Shown here one piece after another: positions 1 through 8,930 of a stretch of 22,981 nt of DNA. This DNA comes from Nemertoderma westbladi (Eukaryota; Xenacoelomorpha; Nemertodermatida; Nemertodermatidae): positions 1 to 22,981 of the forward strand of contig JAUCBJ010000025.1 of the NCBI GenBank assembly GCA_032718475.1, given 5' to 3'. Within the stretch, counting starts at the first letter, position 1. Every line of letters begins with the position of its first letter. Below the pieces are notes generated by a model. That model made no database searches. It saw only the letters and a program-made list of their open reading frames with translations, and had not been told where the DNA came from. Made by a program: the position numbers and the translations under genes.

Positions 1-724
1 CCATATTATGAAGAACTGACAGCAAATAGCAGTATAAAACAACAACTGAACAGTTAGGTACATCGGTACATCAGTACCGGTATATCAGCAGTGAGATATT
101 TACGGAGTGATATTTATCAGTCATCAGTATGCAGTTAAAGGATATATGCCCTTTATAATTAAACCTACTAGTGTACGACTAAAAAGCAGTACAGCACAAA
201 ATATTTCTAAGCCGTTCTTTCTTTGGCTCAAGACTGAATGAAAACACTGCACATAAGCATTGCGTCATTTCTCGGAAATTCTCTGTACAAGGAGCCACAA
301 AAACGCTCTCATTGGCTGACTGAGCTGAGAGACGCCGTAGAACAAAGGAAATCAACACGTATGAATGTCAGCTGTTAACCGTAGTCATAGTAACTACTGT
401 TCAAGAGTAGCTATCACTCCTTTGCGTCACGAATTGCCATAGAATCATAAAAATATACCTTTCACAATACACATACGGAGGAAATAAGTCTTAGATCCTC
501 TAAAAACAACGATACAGTAATAATACGGTCTCTTACACTTATTAAATCAACTACATAGTATTTTAATGTAAAAGATAATAAAAATAACGGGGCAATTCAG
601 CAAAGGCTTTTACAGCCACCAGAGGCTTAATCCGGCACTGTGTAGCAGTATTATATTACTGTAGTTCTAAAAAAGTATAATCTCTACAAACAATTATATT
701 TGAATATTAAAATACTCAGTTTAC
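1..724 (+). promoter_or_regulatory. AT-rich 5' flank / putative promoter of the MFS gene
   Basis: No convincing coding frame is visible in this 724-bp stretch. It directly precedes the transporter ATG and should hold its promoter if that gene is live. Candidate elements are an ATTGG box (inverted CCAAT) at 311-315 and a weak TATA-like AAAAGTATAA at 671-680, about 45 bp before the ATG. A GTACCGGTAT motif near 76 belongs to the ACCGGT-centred palindromes found across the window. No transcription start can be fixed from sequence alone, so the promoter call rests mainly on position. Confidence 0.25.
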
Positions 725-2020
725 ATGACATACACGATGTTAGATGAAACCAATAATCTTATCGAAACTCATCCAAACCGATTACAAGGTTGGAGACTTA
801 AATTGATGGTGACTTTATTATTGATCATTCAAATACTACCCGGGTGGACTATGAACCTACTTGAAACATTTTTCCCTATCGTTGTGGATACGCGCGGTTG
901 GTCTAAAACCCTCACCGGTTCATTGTTTACTATTTATCCTCTCGTCCAGGTTATTGTTTACATTGTTTTCCCGCATTCCATCAACAACTGGGGAACACGA
1001 ATATCTCTAGGAATGTTCGGAGTTATTGGAACTTTAGCACAACTTCTCTTCGGATTTGTAGAATACATTCCTAACTACGGAGCGCATATATTCACCTGTT
1101 TCGTATTGCGAGTTCTCGAAGGGATTGGACTCAACATATGTTTCACGTATTCCTACAATTTAATGATGGAATTGATGCCAGACCACCGAAGTTTCTTAGC
1201 AGGTGTAGCTCTTGTAGTCGGTTCGATGGGTTTAACGATCGCGCCTGTTTTCGGGTCTGTTATGTATGCTTCTTTGGGATTTGAGTTTCCATTTATATTT
1301 TCTGGCTCCCTGTATCTCTTTGTTGTCCTCTATTGCTGGTATGAGGCACCACCTTATCTTTACGACAGGACCGAATCGAACAAGGAAAGACCGACATATT
1401 TTGGATTGCTGAGGAATCCTGGTATAACAGTTATTTATATATTGCACATGTACATTACACTGGTGATGTACTTCGAACAAGTCAACTACGCTGCTTATTT
1501 AGACTCCTACTATCACGTAACGCAATATTATATTGGTCTGGCATTTACGGCATACCCTTTGTTCCATACTTCTCTCTGTTTCATAATGACTGTTTTGATT
1601 GACAACTACAAATTCAAGGTAATTATCCCAACTACAATAGGTGTTACAATAACGTTGGTGGCAACGTTATTAATAGGCCCAACCGAGACACTCGGCTTCC
1701 CGTACTCTCTACCCCTTTCTATCGTTGCAACGTCACTTTGTGGATTTGGTGGAGGTATGTTTGAATCACCTGCTTTTGAAACGCAAACTCGGTTGGCAGT
1801 GAGAGTCAGTGGTTACCCCGACAACATTGATACCAGAGCCGTTCTCCAGCAAGCTCTTAGGATCTCATTCTCAGTTGGTTATTTAATGGGTGCGTTATTT
1901 GGCGGTATACTAAACGACTACTTTGGGTTCCAAGTAGCCGCGGCGTTGTTTGCTCTAGTAGGATTGCCTTTGTTATTTATTTTATTGTGTTTATTTTTGT
2001 GTGGTTATGTTGTTCAGTAA
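725..2020 (+). CDS. Major facilitator superfamily transporter, SLC18B1-like
   Basis: This is an intact single-exon 431-residue membrane protein, about the usual length for a 12-helix MFS carrier. The N-terminus (1-25) is hydrophilic and cytosolic. Helix 1 covers about 27-47, followed by GWSKTLTGSLFTIYPLVQ (58-75), which matches the 'G-x-I-F-S-x-Y-P-L-x-Q' stretch of SLC18B1-type transporters. The loop 2-3 motif A is degenerate (NNWGTR, 87-92). RVLEGIG (129-135) and ELMPDHR (149-155) also fit this group. A hydrophilic central loop (about 208-230) splits two six-helix halves, and the C-half ends with GGILNDYFG (393-401). SLC18B1 is known as a vesicular polyamine transporter; the substrate here is inferred only at family level. 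A second ATG lies four codons in. The lack of introns may be lineage-typical or may mark an old retrocopy. Assignment to MFS is firm, to SLC18B1-like moderate. Confidence 0.85.
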   Translation: MTYTMLDETNNLIETHPNRLQGWRLKLMVTLLLIIQILPGWTMNLLETFFPIVVDTRGWSKTLTGSLFTIYPLVQVIVYIVFPHSINNWGTRISLGMFGVIGTLAQLLFGFVEYIPNYGAHIFTCFVLRVLEGIGLNICFTYSYNLMMELMPDHRSFLAGVALVVGSMGLTIAPVFGSVMYASLGFEFPFIFSGSLYLFVVLYCWYEAPPYLYDRTESNKERPTYFGLLRNPGITVIYILHMYITLVMYFEQVNYAAYLDSYYHVTQYYIGLAFTAYPLFHTSLCFIMTVLIDNYKFKVIIPTTIGVTITLVATLLIGPTETLGFPYSLPLSIVATSLCGFGGGMFESPAFETQTRLAVRVSGYPDNIDTRAVLQQALRISFSVGYLMGALFGGILNDYFGFQVAAALFALVGLPLLFILLCLFLCGYVVQ

Positions 2021-2423
2021 GTTGCTATTTATCGGTTAAATTGGAATGCCAAATGAATTTATTGTCTTTTTGTTACAAATGATGTAAACATTTGCTTTAT
2101 GAACAAATAGACATAGGGTAGTTGTTTCCTGGGTGCTGGTGGGCTTAACTGGTCGGTAAATGGTAACAAAAGCAAATTTGGCAACAGAGTGGAAGCGTAG
2201 ATCAGCAACGATAGTGATCTAATAAGCCTAAAAGATTCAACCATGGTATATAATTGTGATATTAATCATGTGTACAGTAGGTATTGGTTTTAATAAAAAT
2301 GTGTTGGCAAGCTGTATTTTTTGAGGTGTAGACCCCTAGATCTCTTCCTATAATAAACGTATTGGTGTTGGTGTGAGGGATGGTGGAGGTTTGTGTAAAA
2401 GAATGAGTATGCAAATGGTACAA
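2021..2423. other. 3' flank of the MFS gene, non-coding
   Basis: About 400 bp without a supported gene. An AATAAA hexamer at 2292-2297 is a possible polyadenylation signal for the transporter, about 270 bp after its stop. Short open frames on the minus strand show no recognisable domain. The stretch ends where LINE-derived sequence begins, around 2424. Confidence 0.3.
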
Positions 2424-3142
2424 TCAGAGACCCACAAGAAATGGAAATAAATAAGATGGTCCCCATCCCCCGAGAAGGGCAACCTAACAATCTTCGGATA
2501 TTTTCGTGGAATCTCATTAATCTCGGTTGCTGCAAAGCTACAATATACAATATACTGTAATGCTATTAAATCGTATCATGGATCCTGTTGAGAGACTGTT
2601 ACGTGGGAACCAAAATGTGTTCCGTAAAGGTCATGGGATCATGGAACCCATTCTGGCGCTTATAAGGGTAATTGAAGAGTTATCAACAAAGAAAGACAGA
2701 CAACTGGCTATTATCTTTGTTGACTTCTTTAAGGCCTTCGATGCAGTTTCCTGATCACGTATGTACAGCATGCTTGCAGCATATGGGATTTCTGAGGAAA
2801 TTCTAGCATTATCAGAGAACTGTTTTATGGGGAGATCTTCAGGTTAAGACACTTGCCCAATTATTGTTCTTAATTGTGGTTGAATATGTTCTACGCATGT
2901 TCTTAGACCATCTTAACAAAATGTTGGGATTGAAACACCCACGACTGGAACAAGAAGTAGGGGAATTCCAGCCAAGTATCTTACTGATCTAGACTTTGCT
3001 AATGACATAGGGGTACTGTCAGAATCACTAGTGGGACCCCAAAGGGCTCCTCTGCTCATTGGAGCAAGTTGCTTCTACTGTTGGTCTTTTTGTAAACATC
3101 AAAAAGATCAAAATTATGACAGTGAACAGTGCTATACTGCCT
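2424..3142 (+). pseudogene. Decayed LINE reverse-transcriptase domain
   Basis: Remains of a non-LTR retrotransposon RT. The longest clean piece (2560-2753) reads NRIMDPVERLLRGNQN then DFFKAFDAVS, the RT core with the first catalytic Asp, and stops at TGA 2752-2754. It aligns closely with the second copy at 11240-11605, where the same segment continues. Frame changes fall around 2470-2560. Further on, in another frame, LTDLDFANDIGVLSES (about 2977-3030) is the YADD/FADD catalytic box with its second position changed to Asn (FAND). TVGLFVNIKKIKIMTVNS (about 3079-3132) is the next RT block. Order and spacing fit one RT domain with several indels and a damaged active site, so it cannot be functional. 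The clade is not certain from this much sequence. Confidence 0.8.
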
Positions 3143-3711
3143 TCACAGACGCAGTTAAGTTAGTATCTGCAGAAACAGTTCCTGTATACCCTCGAAACAG
3201 GAAAAGGGCCCCCTGGACTGACAACAAAATTCAGAAGTGCCGAAATGACCTTTATAAGACGCAGAAAGAGTCCCGACTCAGACAGACTACACCGGCCAAG
3301 AATGCAGTTAAGGCTGCATCTAGATACCTGAACAGGCAGTACTCTGTTAATTTACAGGAGCTAATAAACCAACAGGTTGATTCCATCAATGATGCTGATG
3401 ACAGCAGGCAATCGTCCCAAGCATGTAAAGCGATCAACTTGCTTACTGGGCGGAAAAGCCAACCAACCACCAAGATTAAGGCTGAATCACCACCCCATCG
3501 CCTCAATGGTTGGAAGGCCCACTTTGGAAAGCTCCTCAATAATGACAGGGTATTGCCCAATAACTTTATAGAAGTAAAAGTGTCTGAGTCTGTACTCCCA
3601 GATGGCGATATCTCCTTTGCAGAAGTAAAGGCTGCTGCAAAGAGCATTAAGACCAATCGTGCCAGTGGAGTAGATGGTGTTCCCCCTGAGGTCTTTAATA
3701 TATCTGAGTGA
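3143..3711 (+). pseudogene. LINE fragment: linker between endonuclease and RT
   Basis: An open frame of about 190 residues with the look of the LINE ORF2 region just before RT: RAPWTDNKIQKCRNDLYK near the start, a basic helix-rich middle, and the RT entry motif RASGVDGVPPEVF at the end. In an intact element this segment lies upstream of RT, yet here it follows the RT pieces of 2424-3142 directly, with the switch around 3141. The frame runs back to about 3031, but those first residues are RT sequence read out of frame. It ends at TGA 3709-3711, right after PPEVFNISE, where the copy at 11165 resumes with nearly the same bases. It is a fragment, not a working gene. Confidence 0.7.
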
Positions 3712-3900
3712 TATATAAAATATATCTTAAAGTAAATTGAAAATGATAAAAGGTAGTCTATAATTACCGGTATGATAATTTTCATAAATTTAACAATACA
3801 CATCAAGCAAATCTGATATACTGTATATACAAATACTACAATTTTCGATTGTTAAAAATTTGATTTTTTGTAGTTAACAAAATCACAATTCTGAAAATAA

Positions 3901-4368
3901 TCATAAAATATTTATAATATAATCGAAAAAGTCAAGAATCGATGAGATTATCAACAAATTGACATTATCTGTTGATTCTTCGGACTCGACAAAGGTTTCT
4001 TTTGAAATCATTACTATAAAGAAACACATAATTTCGTAGGGATTATGATGATGTAGTTTTATTCCAAACTTTTCAACGCCCTCGTCGTATTGTGTAATAA
4101 CAATTAACTCGTCTATCATCGATAATAGTAAGATGTTGATTAATTTTCCTCCATGATCATCTTTAGGTTGTAATCTAAGAGATGAATGGAATTTTCAGAA
4201 GCCTCAATATCGATTGTACTTAAAACTTTCCTTGCCTTTTCAGAAAAAACGATTTTATAATTATCATCACCTCGATGGGAAATAGTATAATCAATAATAA
4301 TATACAGCTCGCCATCTTCTGAAAAAAAATGAATGTCTTACTATTGGCATATCCATATCGGAAGACAT
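3901..4368 (-). pseudogene. Broken small ORF of unknown family
   Basis: On the minus strand an ATG at 4368-4366 opens MSSDMDMPIVRHSFF. The frame breaks at a run of eight T (4322-4329 on the + strand are A8). A second frame from about 4320 to 4154 carries DGELYIIIDYTISHRGDD and VFSEKARKVLSTIDIE. A further one-base break near 4165 leads into a third frame, KDDHGGKLINILLLS then MIDELIVITQYDEG, ending at TGA 3903-3901. The three pieces abut with no gap and each has protein-like composition, so they look like one gene of about 155 residues with two single-base indels. The family is not recognised: no membrane helix, no clear motif. The indels could be real decay or base-call errors in homopolymers. 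TTTTTTTTCAG also resembles a splice acceptor, so a terminal exon starting there is an alternative. Confidence 0.45.
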
Positions 4369-4499
4369 TATTTAATTTATTTTATTTTAAATCAAACAAA
4401 GTAAAAACTTTTATGTTCGCGGTATTTCAACTTTTCCTAACGCGAGTTGAATATTTTTTGGATTTATTTAAAATGAATATTCCGATTATCACTACTGGG

Positions 4500-4739
4500 T
4501 GCGGGAACATGGGTTTTGGGCACATTCAATGGACTGGGGGCGATTTATGGGCGAATATTGGGGCGACTTACGGGGTACGGGACTCATTTCATGTATTTAA
4601 GGGCCAGGGGTGGGAGGCAAAGTTAAGCAGTATTCAGGTTTGCCTGATTACTATTAGGCCTAGCCAACTTCCTGCTGCCTGTAGAGGTGGATTTGGTAAC
4701 TCGCTAGGTCTAAAGGACAAGGGCTGCCCTTAGCCGTCC
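4500..4739. other. G-rich non-coding leader to the tandem repeat
   Basis: Composition changes abruptly from AT-rich to G-rich at about 4497. A frame of 134 codons crosses it from the + strand (4329-4733), but its first half is antisense to the broken minus-strand gene and its second half shows no recognisable motif. I read this as the left part of a repetitive unit that includes the following tandem array. Confidence 0.3.
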
Positions 4740-5430
4740 CTGGCCAACAGCAGTTATTACGAGCCTGAAAAGGACATCGGAAAGTCTGCTGCTTGTGTCA
4801 GGGATTTGCGACGGGAACCGACGAAAGACCCCTAGCAAAGCCGTACTGTTTCCTGACTGATCCCTTCGGGGTTCGGGAAGGGTGGGACGGACACGCGAAC
4901 GGGTCGACCGACTAACGGAGGAAGGGTTCGACGAGGACTGCCTTCCTGAAGTGGGTTCCACGACCGGCGTTAGTACGAGCCTGAATAAGGACTCGGAAAA
5001 CCACCAACCGTTGCGGCTCACGATGGGCTGACAGACCCCTTTGCCAAGCCGTACTGGTTCCTGACCGATCCCTTCGGGGTTCGGGAAGGGTGGGACGGAC
5101 ATGCAACGGGGTCGAAAGACAAAGGACTGGACTCTACTGGCCTACCGACTGTTCGGAGCAACTTCTCGGCTGCCGAAGCGACTACGAGCCTGAATAAGGA
5201 CTCGGAAAGCCTAGGTGGTTGGGTCCCTGCGATGAACCGACGGACCCCTAGCCATGCCGTACTGGTTCCTGATGACCGATCCCTTTGGGGTTCGGGAAGG
5301 GTGGGACGAACACGCAAACGGGTCCACCGTTTTGACAGACCCCTAGCCAAGCCGTACTGGTTCCTGATGACCGATCCCTTCGGGGTTCGGGACGGGTGGG
5401 ATGGACACGCAACAGGATCGACCGACACCG
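4740..5430. repeat. GC-rich tandem repeat, unit about 208 bp
   Basis: A block beginning GCCGTACTG and running through GGGGTTCGGGAAGGGTGGGA recurs at 4842, 5049, 5257 and 5352. The first three starts are about 208 bp apart and the last only 95 bp, so the final unit is short. A second marker, TACGAGCCTGA, recurs at 4758, 4974 and 5183, again 209-216 bp apart. Each unit holds a small hairpin, CCCTTC with GAAGGG around GGGGTTCGG. Open frames on both strands (up to 138 codons) simply follow the repeat and are not genes. This looks like a satellite or the internal array of an unidentified transposable element. Confidence 0.85.
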
Positions 5431-6198
5431 ACACTACGGTACTGAGACTAGGACCGGGGGAACATTGGGGAACATTAGTTAGGCTAAAATCTGAGCGAAC
5501 AGTGGGTAATTAAATAATATACTGTAGGGATTTATATTGTCGTGTTATATTATTGTGAATATTTGGTGTATATTGGTTTGGGGAAGCCCAACTTATTCTC
5601 AATCAAGGTTCAACTGTAGGGAAGTTACATTAAAGAGTATATCCAACCAATGAAACTTTTCCTCAACCGCAATCTTGCATTTAAGAACGTATTCCTTCTC
5701 CACTACCAATATCCGGTGACTGGCCGGGATTCCGTGGTCTGAAAAGTTCCGCCTCCAGCATCGGCGTTTTCCCCCATGGTGTCGGGAATAACGGCAACAT
5801 TTTAAACTAAAACAATTATAAATGATTAATTGTGATTTAAAAGCAAGAGATTATAGAGGATATTTTCAAAAACAAAACCCATTGGGAACAACAAATGGTG
5901 AATTGCAATGCTATAAAATATAAAATAAAAAAAGAAACGTGGCACCAATGATGTGTAAAACCCTACAATATAATACACGCATAAATTAAATACATGCAAT
6001 ACAATAGGTATAACTCGTAAATTGATATGGCAAGGCAGCAACGTGTAGTGGGTTGATGGTTAGCTAGCTCGCTATATGATGATGGTTATTATTATTATTA
6101 TTATCAATTTGGGAATGAAATAGGAATCATTGGGTTATAATCTATAGCCTCATAAAAGTTCAGTATAATAGCGCATATATAAAAAAAAATATGTATTG
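5431..6198. other. Non-coding stretch with ATT microsatellite
   Basis: No supported gene. A (TTA)n tract of 19 bp lies at 6086-6104 and an A9 run at 6181-6189. The 5600-5810 part is less AT-rich and has no readable protein. Nothing else stands out. Confidence 0.4.
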
Positions 6199-6222
6199 CC
6201 CCCCCCCCCCCCCCCCCCCCCC
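6199..6222. repeat. C24 homopolymer
   Basis: Twenty-four consecutive C residues on the + strand (a G24 run on the minus strand). Its length is probably polymorphic and poorly assembled. It sits directly against CCCACGCTACGCCACTGG (6241-6258), whose reverse complement starts CCAGTGGCGTAGC, resembling the end of a transposon. Confidence 0.9.
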
Positions 6223-6258
6223 ACGAAACCCAGCACCCAGCCCACGCTACGCCACTGG

Positions 6259-7194
6259 CGAATATGTATACTCACTGGCACTCCTTGAACCCATTCCTTT
6301 GCTTGTCTCTAGCGTCACAACCAACCCAGTCTCGATTGTAGAGCTCGAAGTCTTCGTTACTTTCAAATACCACCTAGCATATAAAGCATATTTGGTCGTC
6401 TAGAATGCTATTATTTCCACTTGCTTGGTTCTAAAATTTGACAAAAAAAATATGATAATTTACCACCACACTGTAAAAAATTAGCAATGTAGCAATTCGT
6501 CTGATATTTATATTTTTATTTAAGCTTAATAATACAGCTTTATCTTAAACATCAACTCAACACCGTACCTGCGCACAATTCGCTAAATTTTAGAATTGAA
6601 ATCATAAAATAAAAAAAACCATTTCGTACGAATCCGTACTTTACCTTAATTGGACAAGCTGGTGTTTTCTCAAAAGTGACTAAGTCCCGCCATAAGCTTC
6701 GCGAAATCAAAGCTGATATTCGAAAGTTCAATCCAAGCACAATTTTGTGCACATATGTGCTGTGGATAACATGCTACAGGCAATCAAACCTCCTCAATAT
6801 CGTCCGGTTGGAGAAGATCATCAGCTCATACCAGATTGGGGGGTATCCGTTTTCCGTCGGATGCTTTCTAGCAGAAACTGCCGATCCCGGTTTTGACTGC
6901 CGGTGTCCATGGGTATCACGGCCCCAGGATGGGGAATATAAGTTCATTTCCCAATCGGTCGCCGTTCCGTCGGGGTCAAAAAAGATATACCCCATTTTCA
7001 CTCACATATTACTGTATTACTGTATTATGGGTAAGCACTGACAGACTGTTGCCTATACCCTGATACCTGTCTGCCTGTATATATGGCTACAATGGTAGAG
7101 TAGTCCTTGGTATGTACTAAAAAGCTGAAAGCCCTGGAAAATGCCTGGAAACACCTGTTACTATCAATAATGGAAACACCTGGAAACAGGGTAT
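6259..7194. other. Non-coding stretch, no supported gene
   Basis: Open frames on both strands around 6676-7041 overlap one another and have no recognisable domain, so I leave them uncalled. From 7120 to 7190 the phrase CTGGAAACACCTG recurs in variants (about 7131, 7143, 7170), a short degenerate direct repeat just before the inverted repeat. A palindrome-rich ACATATGTGC lies at 6750. Confidence 0.35.
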
Positions 7195-7271
7195 TAGTAC
7201 GTTTGAACGACACTAGCCAAACCATCCTGACATCAGATAATTAATGGCTGAATTGTCGTTCAAACGTACTA
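7195..7271. repeat. 18-bp perfect inverted repeat with 41-bp spacer
   Basis: TAGTACGTTTGAACGACA (7195-7212) is the exact reverse complement of 7254-7271. Inside, AGCCA (7215-7219) and TGGCT (7245-7249) can extend the stem after a short bulge. The whole 77 bp could fold as a cruciform or hairpin RNA, or be the core of a tiny foldback/MITE remnant. No open frame is involved. Confidence 0.85.
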
Positions 7272-7332
7272 CTACCTGGAAGCATCTACAGCTAGAGTAA
7301 ACAACGAGTTTGATAAAGGCCGGAAACATCTC

Positions 7333-7366
7333 GAAACACCTAGATTTATTAAAAATGAGGCAGAAA
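7333..7366 (+). repeat. SINE body fragment, + strand copy
   Basis: GAAACACCTAGATTTAT, three bases, then an ATGAGGCAGAAAC block match the minus-strand SINE body at 8071-8110 with only a few differences over about 35 bp. This places a second, headless copy of the same short interspersed repeat about 700 bp away in the opposite orientation. Confidence 0.6.
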
Positions 7367-8065
7367 CTATGCTTTGCTATTTTGTTTAGCGAAAATTCAA
7401 AAGAAAACGACATAGTTAACTACCGTTGCCGTACCGTTCGTTGCCAGGAGTTTTAAACTTTAAGGAGTTTTAAATTTCAGAATTGATAACAATTTAGCCA
7501 GTACTTCAGTAGAATGCACTGCGTTCTGCGTTGTACCGGTACTACTGTACTAGACTAGACTACTCATATTAACGATTCCGACTAACTGAAGGCTTCACGA
7601 TGAATACGATGTGGCGGCGAAAAATGCTCGGTGGAACATTAATATGGCATGTGCACATGGAGTAAAAGTAAACCCGAGAACAAAGTCGCCGAGTCCAAAT
7701 AAACCCGGAATGGAAGACTGATGTCCAATAAACTCAGAATGAAGACGACGAAGTCCAAACTTGGTTTTGTTGTTTAGTCTCATTGTGGTTTCCATCTAAC
7801 GGAGCATTTATCGCCTTGAATGCCACACCTACTCATCGTCAAGCTTGCAGTTTCAGAGTTCAGTCGGTATCATTTAAAGTCTAGTTTAGTACCGGTACAT
7901 CGCAGTGTATCCACACTGGTTGAATTGTTCCACACTCCTACATACTGGTTGAATTGTTATCTATTTCTGCAATTTATAAAACCCGCTCGGGTTAACATGG
8001 CAACGGAAATATTTAAATAATCATGATGTTTAATTTCGTATTTTCGTCGGTAAAAAAAATGTCCA
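7367..8065. other. Non-coding stretch, no supported gene
   Basis: No recognisable protein on either strand. Two ACCGGTAC palindromes occur (about 7547 and 7892). ACTGGTTGAATTGTT is repeated at about 7914 and 7943. A CATGGCAAC X-box-like half-site lies at 7996-8004. Confidence 0.35.
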
Positions 8066-8176
8066 ACTGTTGTTTTCTGCCTCAATGTTTATAAATCTAG
8101 GTGTTTCTATATGTAATACAGGCTCCAGTCTATGACCCTGTAAAGTGTTTTTATACGACTGAGCTACCCCAGCCCC
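8066..8176 (-). repeat. tRNA-derived SINE (head and body)
   Basis: Read on the minus strand from about 8176, the sequence starts GGGGCTGGGGTAGCTCAGTC. This includes a good pol III A box (TAGCTCAGTCG, 8156-8166 on the + strand). About 25 bp later comes a decayed B box (AGACTGGAGCC, 8121-8131). The translated head gives the 'GVAQS' phrase typical of tRNA-derived SINEs read as protein. The body continues with GAAACACCTAGATTTAT and GAGGCAGAAAAC, also found at 7333-7366. There is no intact cloverleaf, so it is not a functional tRNA gene. The 3' end is not well defined; I set it where similarity to the other copy stops. Confidence 0.65.
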
Positions 8177-8266
8177 ATATAGATGTTTAGTACTGATATC
8201 GGACATTATAAACAAATTGGGTAGACTTCACCAAACGGTTGAGCTGATTTTTTAGAGGGTCTTAAA

Positions 8267-8407
8267 CATAGCAACGGAGGAAACTGCCATAGCAACAGCT
8301 CTTATAGTATATCTGTAGATATGATTAGTTAAAATTTATTGAAGATTACTATTTTTGATATGATGAAGTTAATGGCATATTTAGTTTTTTGAAAATACCA
8401 TAGCAAC
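8267..8407. promoter_or_regulatory. Cluster of X-box-like half-sites (CATAGCAAC)
   Basis: CATAGCAAC at 8267-8275, CCATAGCAAC at 8287-8296 and again at 8398-8407, with CATGGCAAC farther up at 7996-8004. The reverse complement GTTGCTATGG matches half of the RFX X-box consensus. The cluster lies 500-900 bp upstream of zinc-finger copy 1. RFX binding and any regulatory role are inference only; the motif could belong to a repeat. Confidence 0.25.
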
Positions 8408-8719
8408 CAAGCGAAAACGACCTTCAAAGTTAGCAGTATTGACAATGTCTGTAGCGACTAGCTTTACAGGTTATAGTTTCATAATCAGCTACGCGAACTT
8501 GAGTTTTTGTTTTAAGTATTAGGTACCGGTAATTAATTACTTCAAACGCGGGCGAAGTTTGCTACATAGGAACTTTCGTAGTTTCATACAACCGCGACCG
8601 TACGTAGCACACTCTGTCTCTTTAATTGAATCGCCAATAACATATTTAATAAATCACCTAAACCTTTACTCTCGAATCGTACTGGTACTGTAGGTACAGC
8701 TGGTACTGTAGTAGTAGTA

Positions 8720-8930
8720 GTGATCGTTTTCTTTTGGTTCCATTTGCTTGTCACTGTCACTATAACCTGCCCCATTCCGTTACAGCGACATGCAACTTTT
8801 GAACGCCCTTATATAATTTATTTATTATATTTACATCGCATGAAATTTATATTAGCGAAAAGCTTGACATACCTAAAACTACTGCCACCTGTATTTAATT
8901 TATTGATTAATATTTATTGAAGATTTGATA
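8720..8930 (+). promoter_or_regulatory. Conserved 5' flank / promoter of zinc-finger copy 1
   Basis: About 210 bp upstream of the ATG are nearly the same as 21149-21363 upstream of copy 2, including TTTGGTTCCATTTGCTTGTC, CGACATGCAACTTTTGAA and an AT-rich core (TATAATTTATTTATTATAT). Similarity begins abruptly near 8720, so the duplicated block included the proximal promoter. It contains no open frame continuous with the gene. Confidence 0.5.

Noticed and set aside
5018-5434. Minus-strand frames up to 138 codons with repeated 'RPTLPEP' phrases
   Set aside because: They repeat because the DNA is a 208-bp tandem repeat; no independent coding evidence.
6676-7041. Overlapping 121-codon + and 75-codon minus frames
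   Set aside because: No recognised domain, weak starts and no neighbouring support.
8090-8176. Possible functional tRNA gene on the minus strand
   Set aside because: A box is good but the B box is degraded and no cloverleaf or acceptor stem forms; better read as a SINE head.
8925-8930. Earlier start of zinc-finger copy 1 at TTG 8925
   Set aside because: Eukaryotic context and the aligned copy 2 both point to ATG 8931.
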